From an uncultured Bacilli bacterium (GTDB lineage Bacteria > Bacillota_I > Bacilli_A > RFN20 > CAG-826), in assembly GCA_944363525.1 (NCBI GenBank), contig CALVUF010000004.1, positions 17,139 to 81,138 on the forward strand: a stretch of 64,000 nt of DNA, given 5' to 3'. Below are positions 24,184 through 31,242 of this stretch, one piece after another; within the stretch, counting starts at the first letter, position 1, and each line of letters starts with the position of its first letter. Both the position numbers and the translations under genes were made by a program. Below the pieces are notes generated by a model that was not told the origin of the DNA, ran no database searches, and saw only the letters and a program-made list of their open reading frames with translations.

Positions 24184-25516
24184 ATGAAATACGAAGAAAG
24201 CGATAGAATTGAATTAAAAAGGGAGATGGTCGATGATCTCGACAAGGAGATCGTCGCTTTTCTCAACGCCCATGGCGGCACGATATATATCGGCGTTGAA
24301 GACGACGGGAAAGTGGTCGGCGTTCCCCAAGCATCGAAAGACGAATACGACGAAAGAGTTTCTGCGATTTTTATCTAACAACATCAAGCCAAATCCCAGG
24401 AACAAAATCGAGTTCTCTTTCAACGACGAGAATGTTCTTGCCATCGACATCAAGGAAGGCGATTCGAAGCCTTACTATCTGACGAACAAGGGTCCTAAGC
24501 CTAGTGGTACCTATATAAGAGTCGGAAGAAGCAAGAGGCCTGCGACTGACAACGAGATATTGACGATGATTCGCGATAGCAGCGGATGGCTTTGGGAAAA
24601 CCAGGCTTCCAAGGAACAAGATCTGACTTTTGATGAGATTTCTAAAATAGCGAAGAAGAAAGGACTTGATTTCGGCATTCATAAATTCAGGAACCTGAAA
24701 ATCGTGAACAAGAACGGCGAATTTACCAATCTTGGTTTGCTTGTGAGCGATCAAAACCCAATTGAAGTTAAATTCGCTGTTTATGATAGGAATTTGGACT
24801 TCAAGGTGAAGGAGGAGTTTCACGGCTCGATTGTGACCGTCGCCGATGATGTATTGAAATACGCCGAGCTTTTCAATGCCACATCCGCAAAAATAATCCC
24901 CGGCCAGATTTCGAGAGTGGAAACTAAATCTTATCCAGGCGCAAGTTTAAGGGAGGCCATCCTCAATGCCATATGCCACGCGGAGTATTTTGCCCCATCA
25001 AATATCAAAATCGAATTCTTTCCAGATAAAGTGAAGGTCACGAACCCGGGCAACATCTACAACGATGGGACGGTAGAGGACATAAAAAATGGTATCCAGT
25101 CGTTCAGGAATCCAAGTTTGGTCCTCCTTTTGAATAAGTTAGGTTATATCGAAAACTATGGCACTGGGATTCAAAGAATCCTAGAGGCTTATCAAGACAA
25201 GAAACTTCAACCGGAATTCTATGTCAGCAAGAGCTATTTCATGGTTACTTTGCATAGCCTGAACCCAATAGGTACTAATGACACCCAAAATGACACCCAA
25301 AATGACACCCAAAATGACACCCAAAAAATTACGATTGTTGATTTAATCAAGAACGAAATTAGAAAGAATCCTTCTATAACGCGCGAAGAATTGGCTGGAA
25401 AGCTTTCAAAGTCCAAGGCCACGATTACCCGCGCTATCAAGAACAGCGATGAAATAAAATTTGTTGGCTCATCGAAAACGGGACACTGGGAAATAGTCGA
25501 CAAAAAGGAAAATTAA
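24184..25516 (+). pseudogene. AlbA_2/Schlafen-type putative transcriptional regulator, frameshifted
   Basis: Family: N-terminal AlbA_2 nucleic-acid domain, RecG-related HATPase_c_4-like middle, C-terminal winged helix. The frame from MKYEESDRIELKREM runs through FLNAHGGTIYIGVEDDGKVV to TAA at 24378. The next frame continues the homology: SNNIKPNPRNKIEF, GTYIRVGRSKRPATDNEI, then SLREAILNAICHAEYF, KVTNPGN and NYGTGIQRILEAY, to 25516. A single extra T in ATTTTTA at about 24370 explains the break; with four T the join reads ERVSAILSNNIKPNP. An NDTQ x4 linker precedes the winged helix (about 80 residues, ITREELAGKLSKSKATITRAI). Codon use is AT-richer than in flanking core genes. It is either a recent pseudogene or an assembly error. 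Confidence 0.8.
25277..25324 (+). repeat. Four perfect 12-bp repeats (NDTQ x4) in the AlbA_2 gene
   Basis: Four identical in-frame copies of AATGACACCCAA encode NDTQNDTQNDTQNDTQ, a linker between the ATPase-like domain and the C-terminal winged helix. Identity at DNA level suggests recent slippage and a variable linker length. Confidence 0.9.
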
Positions 25517-25531
25517 ATAGGTTTTCCTGGG

Positions 25532-25540
25532 CATTATAGG
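25532..25540 (-). repeat. Single CATTATAGG copy downstream of the AlbA_2 gene
   Basis: CATTATAGG, extended to CATTATAGGCGTT, the exact reverse complement of AACGCCTATAATG at 23747-23759. With the two hairpins at either end there are five copies of this 9-mer in 1.9 kb. Confidence 0.6.
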
Positions 25541-25585
25541 CGTTCGCTTTCCAATTTTGATGGCATTTAAGGCGTTTTCCAAGCA

Positions 25586-25627
25586 CATTTCTGACTCAGG
25601 CCTATAATGCGATTTCATTATAGGTTT
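25586..25627 (+). repeat. Right direct repeat / hairpin of the AlbA_2 element
   Basis: CATTTCTG, 7 nt, CCTATAATG, 6 nt, CATTATAGGTT, the same blocks and spacings as at 23736-23777, with the spacer bases mostly different. The hairpin (25601-25624) is followed by five T. Confidence 0.7.
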
Positions 25628-25916
25628 TTAATATGTCTTGACAGTTCGCGCTCGCTAAGAGTTTTCCGACCCTGTCTTGGTTAGGGAAAATACCCAAATC
25701 TAATTCAGAATCCCCCTTACTTTTTTAAAAACCCATCTTCCCATATGACAATGAGGGAGATTTGTTTACCTACGAACATATTTCGTAGAAAGTCTGGGAT
25801 TGTCTCGGATGTTGAATGCTATTCTCGGTGTGACCTCTTGATTGGATACCATAAGGCTATATGTTATGGACGAAAAAATATTCTGAAGGCGGGGAACACT
25901 TGACCTCTCAATGTTT
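25628..25916 (+). other. AT-rich intergenic stretch without visible gene
   Basis: About 290 nt between the right repeat and the terminator of the P-II-like gene. No reading frame with a start and ribosome binding site is convincing on either strand, and no tRNA-like fold was seen. It may be residue of an earlier insertion. Confidence 0.45.
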
Positions 25917-25942
25917 AAAAAAGGCGCAAAAGGCACGCCTTT
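25917..25942 (-). terminator. Terminator of the P-II-like gene
   Basis: On the minus strand AAAGGCG-TGCCTTTTG-CGCCTTT followed by further T. It lies about 19 nt beyond the stop. Confidence 0.75.
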
Positions 25943-25960
25943 GATTTGAATTCCATTTGA

Positions 25961-26293
25961 TTATAAGGATCCTTCGACCGAAGTGACCGGAAGGATGAAC
26001 ATCCCGCCTTTGATGGATTTGAAGTGATTGGTCGCTTCGCGGATGGCGGCTTTCAGCTGCTCCACTTTGTCATCGTCGATGACGACGAAGAGGGTCAGGT
26101 TTCCACTGGGGAGGTCATCGACCAAAGCCCCTAAGGAGATGGCTCCGGAATAATCATCGTCGAACTTGGGGAGGACGTGATGAAGCCCGCTGGTGGGGAT
26201 AACGGTCCCGTTATAGCCTTCTTGGGACAGCTTCCGAAGCAGATCTTCGGTGGCGGGCACATGGTCAAGAATCGCGAAGAGCAAGGTTTTCAT
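25961..26293 (-). CDS. Small P-II/DarA-like signalling protein (tentative)
   Basis: 110 residues, MKTLLFAILDHVPATEDLLRKL... ending GGMFILPVTSVEGSL. The length, the N-terminal strand followed by helix and VIPTSGLHHVLP, and the closing GG-FILPV resemble the P-II-like cyclic-di-AMP receptor DarA (YaaQ), whose members end in GG-FVLPV. The ligand-binding loop residues are not clearly conserved, so the ligand is uncertain and a generic P-II-like fold is the safer call. AAAGGAGG precedes the ATG by 7 nt. Divergent from the cyclophilin gene. Confidence 0.45.
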   Translation of the reverse strand: MKTLLFAILDHVPATEDLLRKLSQEGYNGTVIPTSGLHHVLPKFDDDYSGAISLGALVDDLPSGNLTLFVVIDDDKVEQLKAAIREATNHFKSIKGGMFILPVTSVEGSL

Positions 26294-26371
26294 ATACGGC
26301 CTCCTTTGGGCTAGGGTAATATATCATACGTGGCCCCGAGGTAAAGCGGGGAAAGAAAGGTATCCGATATT

Positions 26372-26875
26372 ATGGTCATCATTCACGTTAAGGATTATGG
26401 GGATTTGAAACTGAGCCTTGATTGGGAGGCCGCCCCCAACACCTGCGCCAATTTCGTCTTCGTTGCCCGGCAAGGGCTTTATCAGGGAACCGTGTTCCAC
26501 CGGATCATCAAGAATTTCATGATCCAAGGCGGGGCCCTCGAATTCGTCGGCAAGAAACTCAATTACACCATCAAAGGCGAATTCCAGACCAATGGGGTCG
26601 ACAATTTGCTGAAGCATGAACGGGGCGTCATCTCGATGGCCCGGACTTCCGATCCGGATTCGGCCACCACCCAGTTCTTCATCGTCCATAAGACCTCACC
26701 CCATCTCGATGGGCAATATGCCGCTTTCGGGAAGCTAGTCGAAGGATTCGACGTCTTGGATAAGTTGGCGAACCTCCCGACCAATGCCTATGACATGCCG
26801 CATCCCCTTCCGATGATCGAAAGCGTTGAGGTTATCGACGAACCGGAGAAGGAAGTCGAGACGCTCTCAGCCTAA
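26372..26875 (+). CDS. Cyclophilin-type peptidyl-prolyl cis-trans isomerase
   Basis: 167 residues, a single cyclophilin domain without signal peptide, so cytoplasmic. It catalyses Xaa-Pro isomerisation in protein folding. Seen: NFVFVARQGLYQGTVFHRII, KNFMIQGGALE (catalytic FHRxI...QGG region), GVISMARTSDPDSATTQFFI and YAAFGKLVEGFDVLDKLA. The Arg of FHRI and the QFFI segment that line the active site are present. The ribosome binding site is weak (AGAAAGG, 11 nt upstream). Its 3' end overlaps that of the convergent LysR gene by 9 nt. Confidence 0.93.
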   Translation: MVIIHVKDYGDLKLSLDWEAAPNTCANFVFVARQGLYQGTVFHRIIKNFMIQGGALEFVGKKLNYTIKGEFQTNGVDNLLKHERGVISMARTSDPDSATTQFFIVHKTSPHLDGQYAAFGKLVEGFDVLDKLANLPTNAYDMPHPLPMIESVEVIDEPEKEVETLSA

Positions 26876-27739
26876 AGTCCTGACGATATCCAAATAAGCC
26901 TTAGCCGCTTGGCTGAGGCTTTTTTCGTCCCGATAGACCAAATCCAACCGGTTCTCCGTTAAGGGATATAAAGGAGTAAAGGCCAGTTCATCATCGGGTT
27001 TGACGATTCCTTCAAGCCCGATAGCGATCCCAAACCCCTCTTTGACCAATAAGGTGGCGTTATATAAGAGGTTATATTTGGCCACGATTTTCAATCCGGC
27101 TAACTTACCCCCGAAGAAGGCATAGATCGGATTGCCTTTATTTAATGATTGAAGGGAAGTTATCAATGGCCGGGATTTTAGTTGCTCGGCCGTAACGTAT
27201 TCGGCTTTGGCTAAAGGATCGTCTCTTTTGACTAAGACGCCCCAACGGTCACGCAAAGGCAAATGGAGGAAACCATAATGCTGGAAGTCGTTCCGATCTA
27301 AGACCACTCCGAAATCCAATAAGCCTTTATCCAGTTTATCGAGGACATAGGATGAATCTCCAGAATGGAGTGAGAAAGTGACGTGGGGGTGTTTTTCTTT
27401 AAGGATCCGGGCGGCTTCAGCCAAAGTCTTAATCGAGGCCGATTCGCCACTGCCGATGGTGATTTCTCCTTCGATTTCTCCTTCTCGGCTTAGCAATTCC
27501 TTTTCGGTCTTGGCTTCGAACTCCAATAGCTCGGAGGCCCTTAAGGCCAAGATCTTGCCTTTCTCGGTCAATTCGATGTTTCGAGATCCGCGGACGAATA
27601 ATTGGCAGCCCAATTCACCTTCAAGGTTTTGCATTTGCTTGGATAAGCTCGGCTGGGTGATATAAAGCCGTTCGGCGGCTTTGGTGATGCTTTTCTCCTC
27701 ACAGATCATGAGGAAATATTTTAGTTGTCGGAGTTCCAT
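26867..27739 (-). CDS. LysR-family transcriptional regulator
   Basis: 290 residues. The N-terminal winged helix-turn-helix is typical: MELRQLKYFLMICEEKSITK, AERLYITQPSLSKQMQNLE (19-37). The rest is a periplasmic-binding-like effector domain from about residue 90 (EGEITIGSGESASIKTLAEA). LysR proteins usually control a divergent gene; here that is the acetyltransferase and flavodoxin pair, and a T-N11-A box lies in the shared promoter region. The inducer is unknown. Confidence 0.93.
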   Translation of the reverse strand: MELRQLKYFLMICEEKSITKAAERLYITQPSLSKQMQNLEGELGCQLFVRGSRNIELTEKGKILALRASELLEFEAKTEKELLSREGEIEGEITIGSGESASIKTLAEAARILKEKHPHVTFSLHSGDSSYVLDKLDKGLLDFGVVLDRNDFQHYGFLHLPLRDRWGVLVKRDDPLAKAEYVTAEQLKSRPLITSLQSLNKGNPIYAFFGGKLAGLKIVAKYNLLYNATLLVKEGFGIAIGLEGIVKPDDELAFTPLYPLTENRLDLVYRDEKSLSQAAKAYLDIVRTLG

Positions 27740-27752
27740 ACCCTCAATTTAG

Positions 27753-27769
27753 CATAGTTCTAATCTATG
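27753..27769. promoter_or_regulatory. LysR-type box between the regulator and its likely target
   Basis: CATAG-TTCTAAT-CTATG, a perfect inverted repeat matching the T-N11-A rule for LysR operators. A half site (CAATCTATG) follows 2 nt later. It lies 14 nt upstream of the lysR start. Confidence 0.65.
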
Positions 27770-27791
27770 GCAATCTATGTTTTATGCGTAT

Positions 27792-27821
27792 TTGAAATAG
27801 TCTGGCCTTCTTAGACAATAT
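27792..27821 (+). promoter_or_regulatory. Promoter of the acetyltransferase-flavodoxin pair
   Basis: TTGAAA (27792-27797), 18-nt spacer, CAATAT (27816-27821), only 6 nt before the ATG, so the transcript is predicted to be leaderless. Confidence 0.55.
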
Positions 27822-27827
27822 GGGCGT

Positions 27828-28397
27828 ATGGATCTTCGACAATTTAACGACTATCTCCAAACCCATGAGGGTTACATTGATTTCTCCGGCGAAGTCCGAG
27901 ATTTCATGCACGCGATGGTGGCCGAGGCCCAACGGATTACCTCGGAAATCAATTCTTCTTATCACTCGATGGAGGAGCTTCGAGAATTAATGAGTCAATT
28001 GGTTGGATATACTCTTGATTCCGGATTCCGGTTGTTTCCGCCGATCTATTCCGATTTCGGGAAGAATATCCATATTGGTCAGAACGTCTTTATCAATTCT
28101 GGATGCTGCTTCCAAGACCAAGGCGGCATCGAGATCGGAGATGGCTGCTTGATTGGTCATCAGGTGGTGTTCGCCACCTTAAACCACGACCTCGATCCCT
28201 TAAAGCGGGGCAATAACATCGCCAGGCCCATAAAGTTAGGGAAGAACGTTTGGGTTGGGGCCCATGCGACGATCTTGCCGGGAGTGACGATTGGTGATGG
28301 AGCCGTCATCGCCGCTGGGGCGGTGGTTAATAAGGATGTACCTCCTTTGGCGGTGGTCGGTGGCGTCCCAGCGAAGATACTAAAAACTATTTATTAG
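27828..28397 (+). CDS. Hexapeptide-repeat O-acetyltransferase (maltose/galactoside type)
   Basis: 189 residues. The left-handed beta-helix repeats are clear from about residue 75: [80 protein letters not shown] and [12 protein letters not shown]. The His in ATLNHD is the expected catalytic base. These trimeric enzymes move acetyl from acetyl-CoA to sugars or other acceptors; the acceptor here is unknown. It is followed after 12 nt by the flavodoxin lipoprotein and is divergent from lysR, a grouping often seen with redox or detoxification genes. Confidence 0.9.
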   Translation: MDLRQFNDYLQTHEGYIDFSGEVRDFMHAMVAEAQRITSEINSSYHSMEELRELMSQLVGYTLDSGFRLFPPIYSDFGKNIHIGQNVFINSGCCFQDQGGIEIGDGCLIGHQVVFATLNHDLDPLKRGNNIARPIKLGKNVWVGAHATILPGVTIGDGAVIAAGAVVNKDVPPLAVVGGVPAKILKTIY

Positions 28398-28409
28398 GAG
28401 GATTGCAAA

Positions 28410-29030
28410 ATGAAGAAAACCTTGTTGCTTTGGCCCTTATTGGCTTTAACCGCCTGTGGGCCGAGCGAAACCAACTCGACTTCAGTCAGCTCTAGTCTTA
28501 CCCCTTCGGCTTCTGATCCGACCAGCGAGGTCGGAGGCTCGACTGAACATTCCGTCTTAGTCGCTTATTACTCCGCGACCGGGACTACGGAGAAGATTGC
28601 CGGTTATATCCATGATGGCATCGATTCGGATTTATTCGAGATTGTTCCGGTTGACCCCTATACCAGCGAGGATTTGGATTACTATTCCGGTGGTCGTTGC
28701 GATCAGGAGAATGCTGATGATTCGATACGACCGGAAATAGTCGGAGAGATTGAGGGAATGGATAGTTATGACGTCATCTTCCTCGGCTATCCGATTTGGT
28801 ACGGCAAGGCCCCGAAGATCATTTGGACTTTCCTTGAATCCTATGACTTTTCCTCAAAGGTCATCATCCCCTTCTGCACCTCCGGAAGCAGTGGTATCTC
28901 CGCTTCGGTTTCCAACATCCAGGCCTTGGTGCCTGACTCAACGATGGTGGAAGAAGGACGGCGTTTCAGTGGCTCAAGCGGGGCCGCGGAAGTCGTTAGA
29001 TGGGCCGAGGGGCAACTTGCTGCAATTTAG
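28410..29030 (+). CDS. Flavodoxin-domain lipoprotein
   Basis: 206 residues. N-terminal lipoprotein signal with lipobox LTAC (Cys16), a Ser/Thr-rich linker (20-45), then a flavodoxin fold: VLVAYYSATGTTEKIAGYI with the FMN phosphate loop, SYDVIFLGYPIWYGKAPKII (the middle flavin loop) and VIIPFCTSGSSGISASV. It should be exported and lipid-anchored, with FMN bound outside the cytoplasmic membrane, so an extracytoplasmic electron-transfer or reductase role is inferred. TAGGAGGATTGCAAA precedes the ATG. Likely controlled by the LysR protein together with the acetyltransferase. Confidence 0.9.
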   Translation: MKKTLLLWPLLALTACGPSETNSTSVSSSLTPSASDPTSEVGGSTEHSVLVAYYSATGTTEKIAGYIHDGIDSDLFEIVPVDPYTSEDLDYYSGGRCDQENADDSIRPEIVGEIEGMDSYDVIFLGYPIWYGKAPKIIWTFLESYDFSSKVIIPFCTSGSSGISASVSNIQALVPDSTMVEEGRRFSGSSGAAEVVRWAEGQLAAI

Positions 29031-29033
29031 CAA

Positions 29034-29062
29034 TTGACTTTGGCTTAGCAGAAGGGTACATT
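29034..29062 (+). promoter_or_regulatory. Promoter of tRNA-Ala
   Basis: TTGACT (29034-29039), 17-nt spacer, TACATT (29057-29062). The leader before the tRNA forms a hairpin ACCGCGCT / AGCGCGGT (about 29066-29090), which may also end the flavodoxin transcript. Confidence 0.7.
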
Positions 29063-29097
29063 ATTGACCGCGCTAGAAAAAAGCGCGGTTATTCCTT

Positions 29098-29173
29098 GGG
29101 CCTTTAGCTCAGCTGGGAGAGCGCCTCCATGGCATGGAGGAGGTCGTGGGTTCGAGCCCCATAAGGTCCACCA
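29098..29173 (+). tRNA. tRNA-Ala (anticodon GGC)
   Basis: 76 nt with CCA encoded. Acceptor GGGCCTT / AAGGTCC contains the G3-U70 pair that marks alanine tRNAs; anticodon stem CCTCC / GGAGG with loop ATGGCAT; T arm with GGGTTCGAGCCCC. Confidence 0.96.
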
Positions 29174-29185
29174 CAACGATGAATT

Positions 29186-29209
29186 GCGCCGAGAGATCGG
29201 TGCTTTTTT
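29186..29209 (+). terminator. Terminator of tRNA-Ala
   Basis: GCGCCGA-GAGA-TCGGTGC (one G-T pair) followed by TTTTTT. Confidence 0.85.
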
Positions 29210-29534
29210 CGTCTTCTAATTGGGTAAACGGCTAGCGGTTCGGTAGTAAGCGTTAAAGATATCCTCCATCGACAATTCGTACCCCATTACGACAATAGAT
29301 CGAACTATGGGGAGTCGGGCGGAGGGAAGTGAAAGGCTATTTTGAGCTTGGCCTGTTTTTGACGGATTGGATTAAAAGTTTAGGGTATACACTCTGTTTG
29401 TTTTCAAATGGTCATGAAAGTCCATAAATATAGCCTATAGGCCTATTGGTTAAATGCGCTTATGCCTTATTCTGTAAGCGAACCACTTTGTTTTGACCGA
29501 AATAGCTAATTCTAATAAATAATAAACAGAAAAA
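29210..29534 (+). other. Intergenic stretch between tRNA-Ala and the ATPase pair
   Basis: About 325 nt, increasingly AT-rich towards the ATPase gene. No gene is convincing. A short palindrome GCCTATAGGC (29433-29442) is present. It marks the change from core-like to accessory composition. Confidence 0.4.
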
Positions 29535-29563
29535 TTGTTTATAATGCTTTTTAATGATATACT
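29535..29563 (+). promoter_or_regulatory. Promoter of the ATPase-TOPRIM pair, predicted leaderless
   Basis: TTGTTT (29535-29540), 17-nt spacer, TATACT (29558-29563). The ATG at 29570 is exactly where transcription should begin; no Shine-Dalgarno. Confidence 0.75.
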
Positions 29564-29569
29564 CGACTT

Positions 29570-30688
29570 ATGAAACTTCTATCGATAAGAGCAAAACATT
29601 TCAAAAACCTTGGAGAGGATTTCCGTTTATCTTTCATTGCCAAAGCAAAGAAAACCTCTGAGGATAAAGAATACGAACTGCATGAGATAGCTGAAGGGCT
29701 TTACGCCTTTAACACAGTGGCGTTCGTGGGAAAGAACGCTTCGGGAAAGACGTCGGTTCTACAGTTGCTCGACCTGGTTTTTTCCGTACTTGGCGATTGT
29801 CAAGTTCAAGCTAAGCTTTATCCTTTTGATGGCGTTGGGCTGGACGTTATTTTTTATCACGAGGGGTTTGTTTATCGTTACCTTACTGATCTGCGTGTTG
29901 ATGCGCGAAATGCCACTCGGGCGGTGTTTGCCAATCAGGCACTTTATAGAAAACCCTATTTCAAAACCAACGCTAAGTCTGTTTTAGACTTGGAAGGGTT
30001 CGTTCAAGTTCAGAGTTTAACCCCTTTGCCTGATGACATCTCGATTGTATTTTTCGTTTTGAAGAAAGCCGTTCCCGAGGCGGTGTACTTCGATTGCGAT
30101 GGACATGGTTATCGGACTTATAAGTTATTGTTTGATGCGGTGGAACGATATTCTATTTCCCCAGCGGTTTTGACTAAAGTCTTAAGGTTATTCGATCCTC
30201 GGCTGCGGTCACTGCAAGTGAATGACGAACGGAGTTATCGGCTTTCCATTGGTGAACAAACGATGGTTTTCACCGATTACGAACTTTGGAACTATCTCTC
30301 TTCAGGCACGACCAAAGGCTTGTTGCTTTATATCACGGTGGTGGCTTCTTTATCCGTTGGCTTTGACGTTATGATCGATGAAATCGAGAACCATTTCCAC
30401 AAGACTTTAGTTGAGAACGTCATTAGTCTTTATAAGGACAAATCGATTAACCGGCACAACGCTACTTTATATTTCTCCACCCATTATTGCGAGTTGCTCG
30501 ACTTATTCAATCGGCAGGACAATATTTGGATTTGTCAGCCTGGGGAACCGGTTTTGGTTAAGAATATGTACGAGCATTTTGATAATCGGCCAGAGTTATT
30601 GAAAAGCAAATTGTTTTATCGGAATGCATTCGGAACCGCGGTTGATTATGACGATTTGATGGCGGTGAAGACCGAACTATATAAATGA
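29570..30688 (+). CDS. ABC-type AAA ATPase (OLD/AbiL-like), probable defence gene
   Basis: 372 residues. It starts MKLLSIRAKHFKNLGEDF, the usual strand-turn of SMC/RecF/OLD-like ATPases. Walker A is GKNASGKTS (54-62), the ABC signature region is LSSGTTKGLLLY (about 243-254), Walker B is FDVMIDEIENHFHK (about 264-277) and the H-loop is YFSTHYCELLDLF. It lacks a fused nuclease; the next gene overlaps it by 4 nt and supplies a TOPRIM-like partner. ATPase plus TOPRIM pairs such as PARIS (AriA-AriB), AbiL and two-gene OLD systems act in phage defence, so that role is inferred. Third codon positions are AT-richer than in flanking core genes, and the pair lies beside tRNA-Ala. Confidence 0.75.
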   Translation: MKLLSIRAKHFKNLGEDFRLSFIAKAKKTSEDKEYELHEIAEGLYAFNTVAFVGKNASGKTSVLQLLDLVFSVLGDCQVQAKLYPFDGVGLDVIFYHEGFVYRYLTDLRVDARNATRAVFANQALYRKPYFKTNAKSVLDLEGFVQVQSLTPLPDDISIVFFVLKKAVPEAVYFDCDGHGYRTYKLLFDAVERYSISPAVLTKVLRLFDPRLRSLQVNDERSYRLSIGEQTMVFTDYELWNYLSSGTTKGLLLYITVVASLSVGFDVMIDEIENHFHKTLVENVISLYKDKSINRHNATLYFSTHYCELLDLFNRQDNIWICQPGEPVLVKNMYEHFDNRPELLKSKLFYRNAFGTAVDYDDLMAVKTELYK

Positions 30689-31215
30689 AGATCCTTTTAC
30701 TTTGCGAAGGGCCGAACGAATTAGCCGTAATCAATCTGCTTTTGGAACACAGACTTTTGAAGTTCGATTACTCAGACTTACTCGATATGAGACCTTTTCA
30801 TGCGCGGCAATTAACTTCTCCGCAGTTGATTCCGGCTTTAAACTCTTATGCCGATGGCGATATTGATGTCATTCGTATTGGCGACCGCCTTTCCGACAAG
30901 ATTATCATCCCCTTGTGGATAAACAATATTCATGGCATCAGCAAGGTTTGCACTTTGTCTGAGTTAGAGATTCTTTTGATAATTTCTGTAGGTTTGTGGT
31001 CTGATTTTCGAAAGGTCAAATCTAAAATTCAGCCTAAGGTCTATTGCAAAAAGCATATTAAAATTAATAAGCGATTCTACGATAACTCTAGTCAATTTTA
31101 CCGCGATTATTTCTCTGACTGCATGGAGCGACTGATTTTCTCGATTAAAGAGTATAAACGTCTTCATCCTAAGCAGAAAAAAGATGAGGGTTATTTGGCG
31201 GACTTGTTAAAATAA
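30685..31215 (+). CDS. Small TOPRIM-like partner of the ATPase
   Basis: 176 residues. It begins MKILLLCEGPNELAVINLLL: a strand ending in CEG plus Asn-Glu, the layout of the first TOPRIM motif (catalytic Glu8). About 50 residues later GDIDVIRIGDRLSD could supply the acidic second motif, but the classic DxD is not clear. The rest is helical and basic (SKIQPKVYCKKHIKINKRF, KRLHPKQKKDEGYLADLL). It overlaps the ATPase gene by 4 nt (ATGA), so the two are translationally coupled and probably form one complex. Compared with AriB or RloB-type partners it is short. Precise family not recognised; nuclease activity is inference. Confidence 0.6.
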   Translation: MKILLLCEGPNELAVINLLLEHRLLKFDYSDLLDMRPFHARQLTSPQLIPALNSYADGDIDVIRIGDRLSDKIIIPLWINNIHGISKVCTLSELEILLIISVGLWSDFRKVKSKIQPKVYCKKHIKINKRFYDNSSQFYRDYFSDCMERLIFSIKEYKRLHPKQKKDEGYLADLLK

Positions 31216-31242
31216 CAGCTACTTAGGATAGGAGGCAGGTTG

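Noticed and set aside
24350..24400. Programmed +1 frameshift in the AlbA_2 gene
   Set aside because: There is no slow codon plus stop arrangement or stimulatory structure visible; a single extra T in a homopolymer is the simpler explanation.
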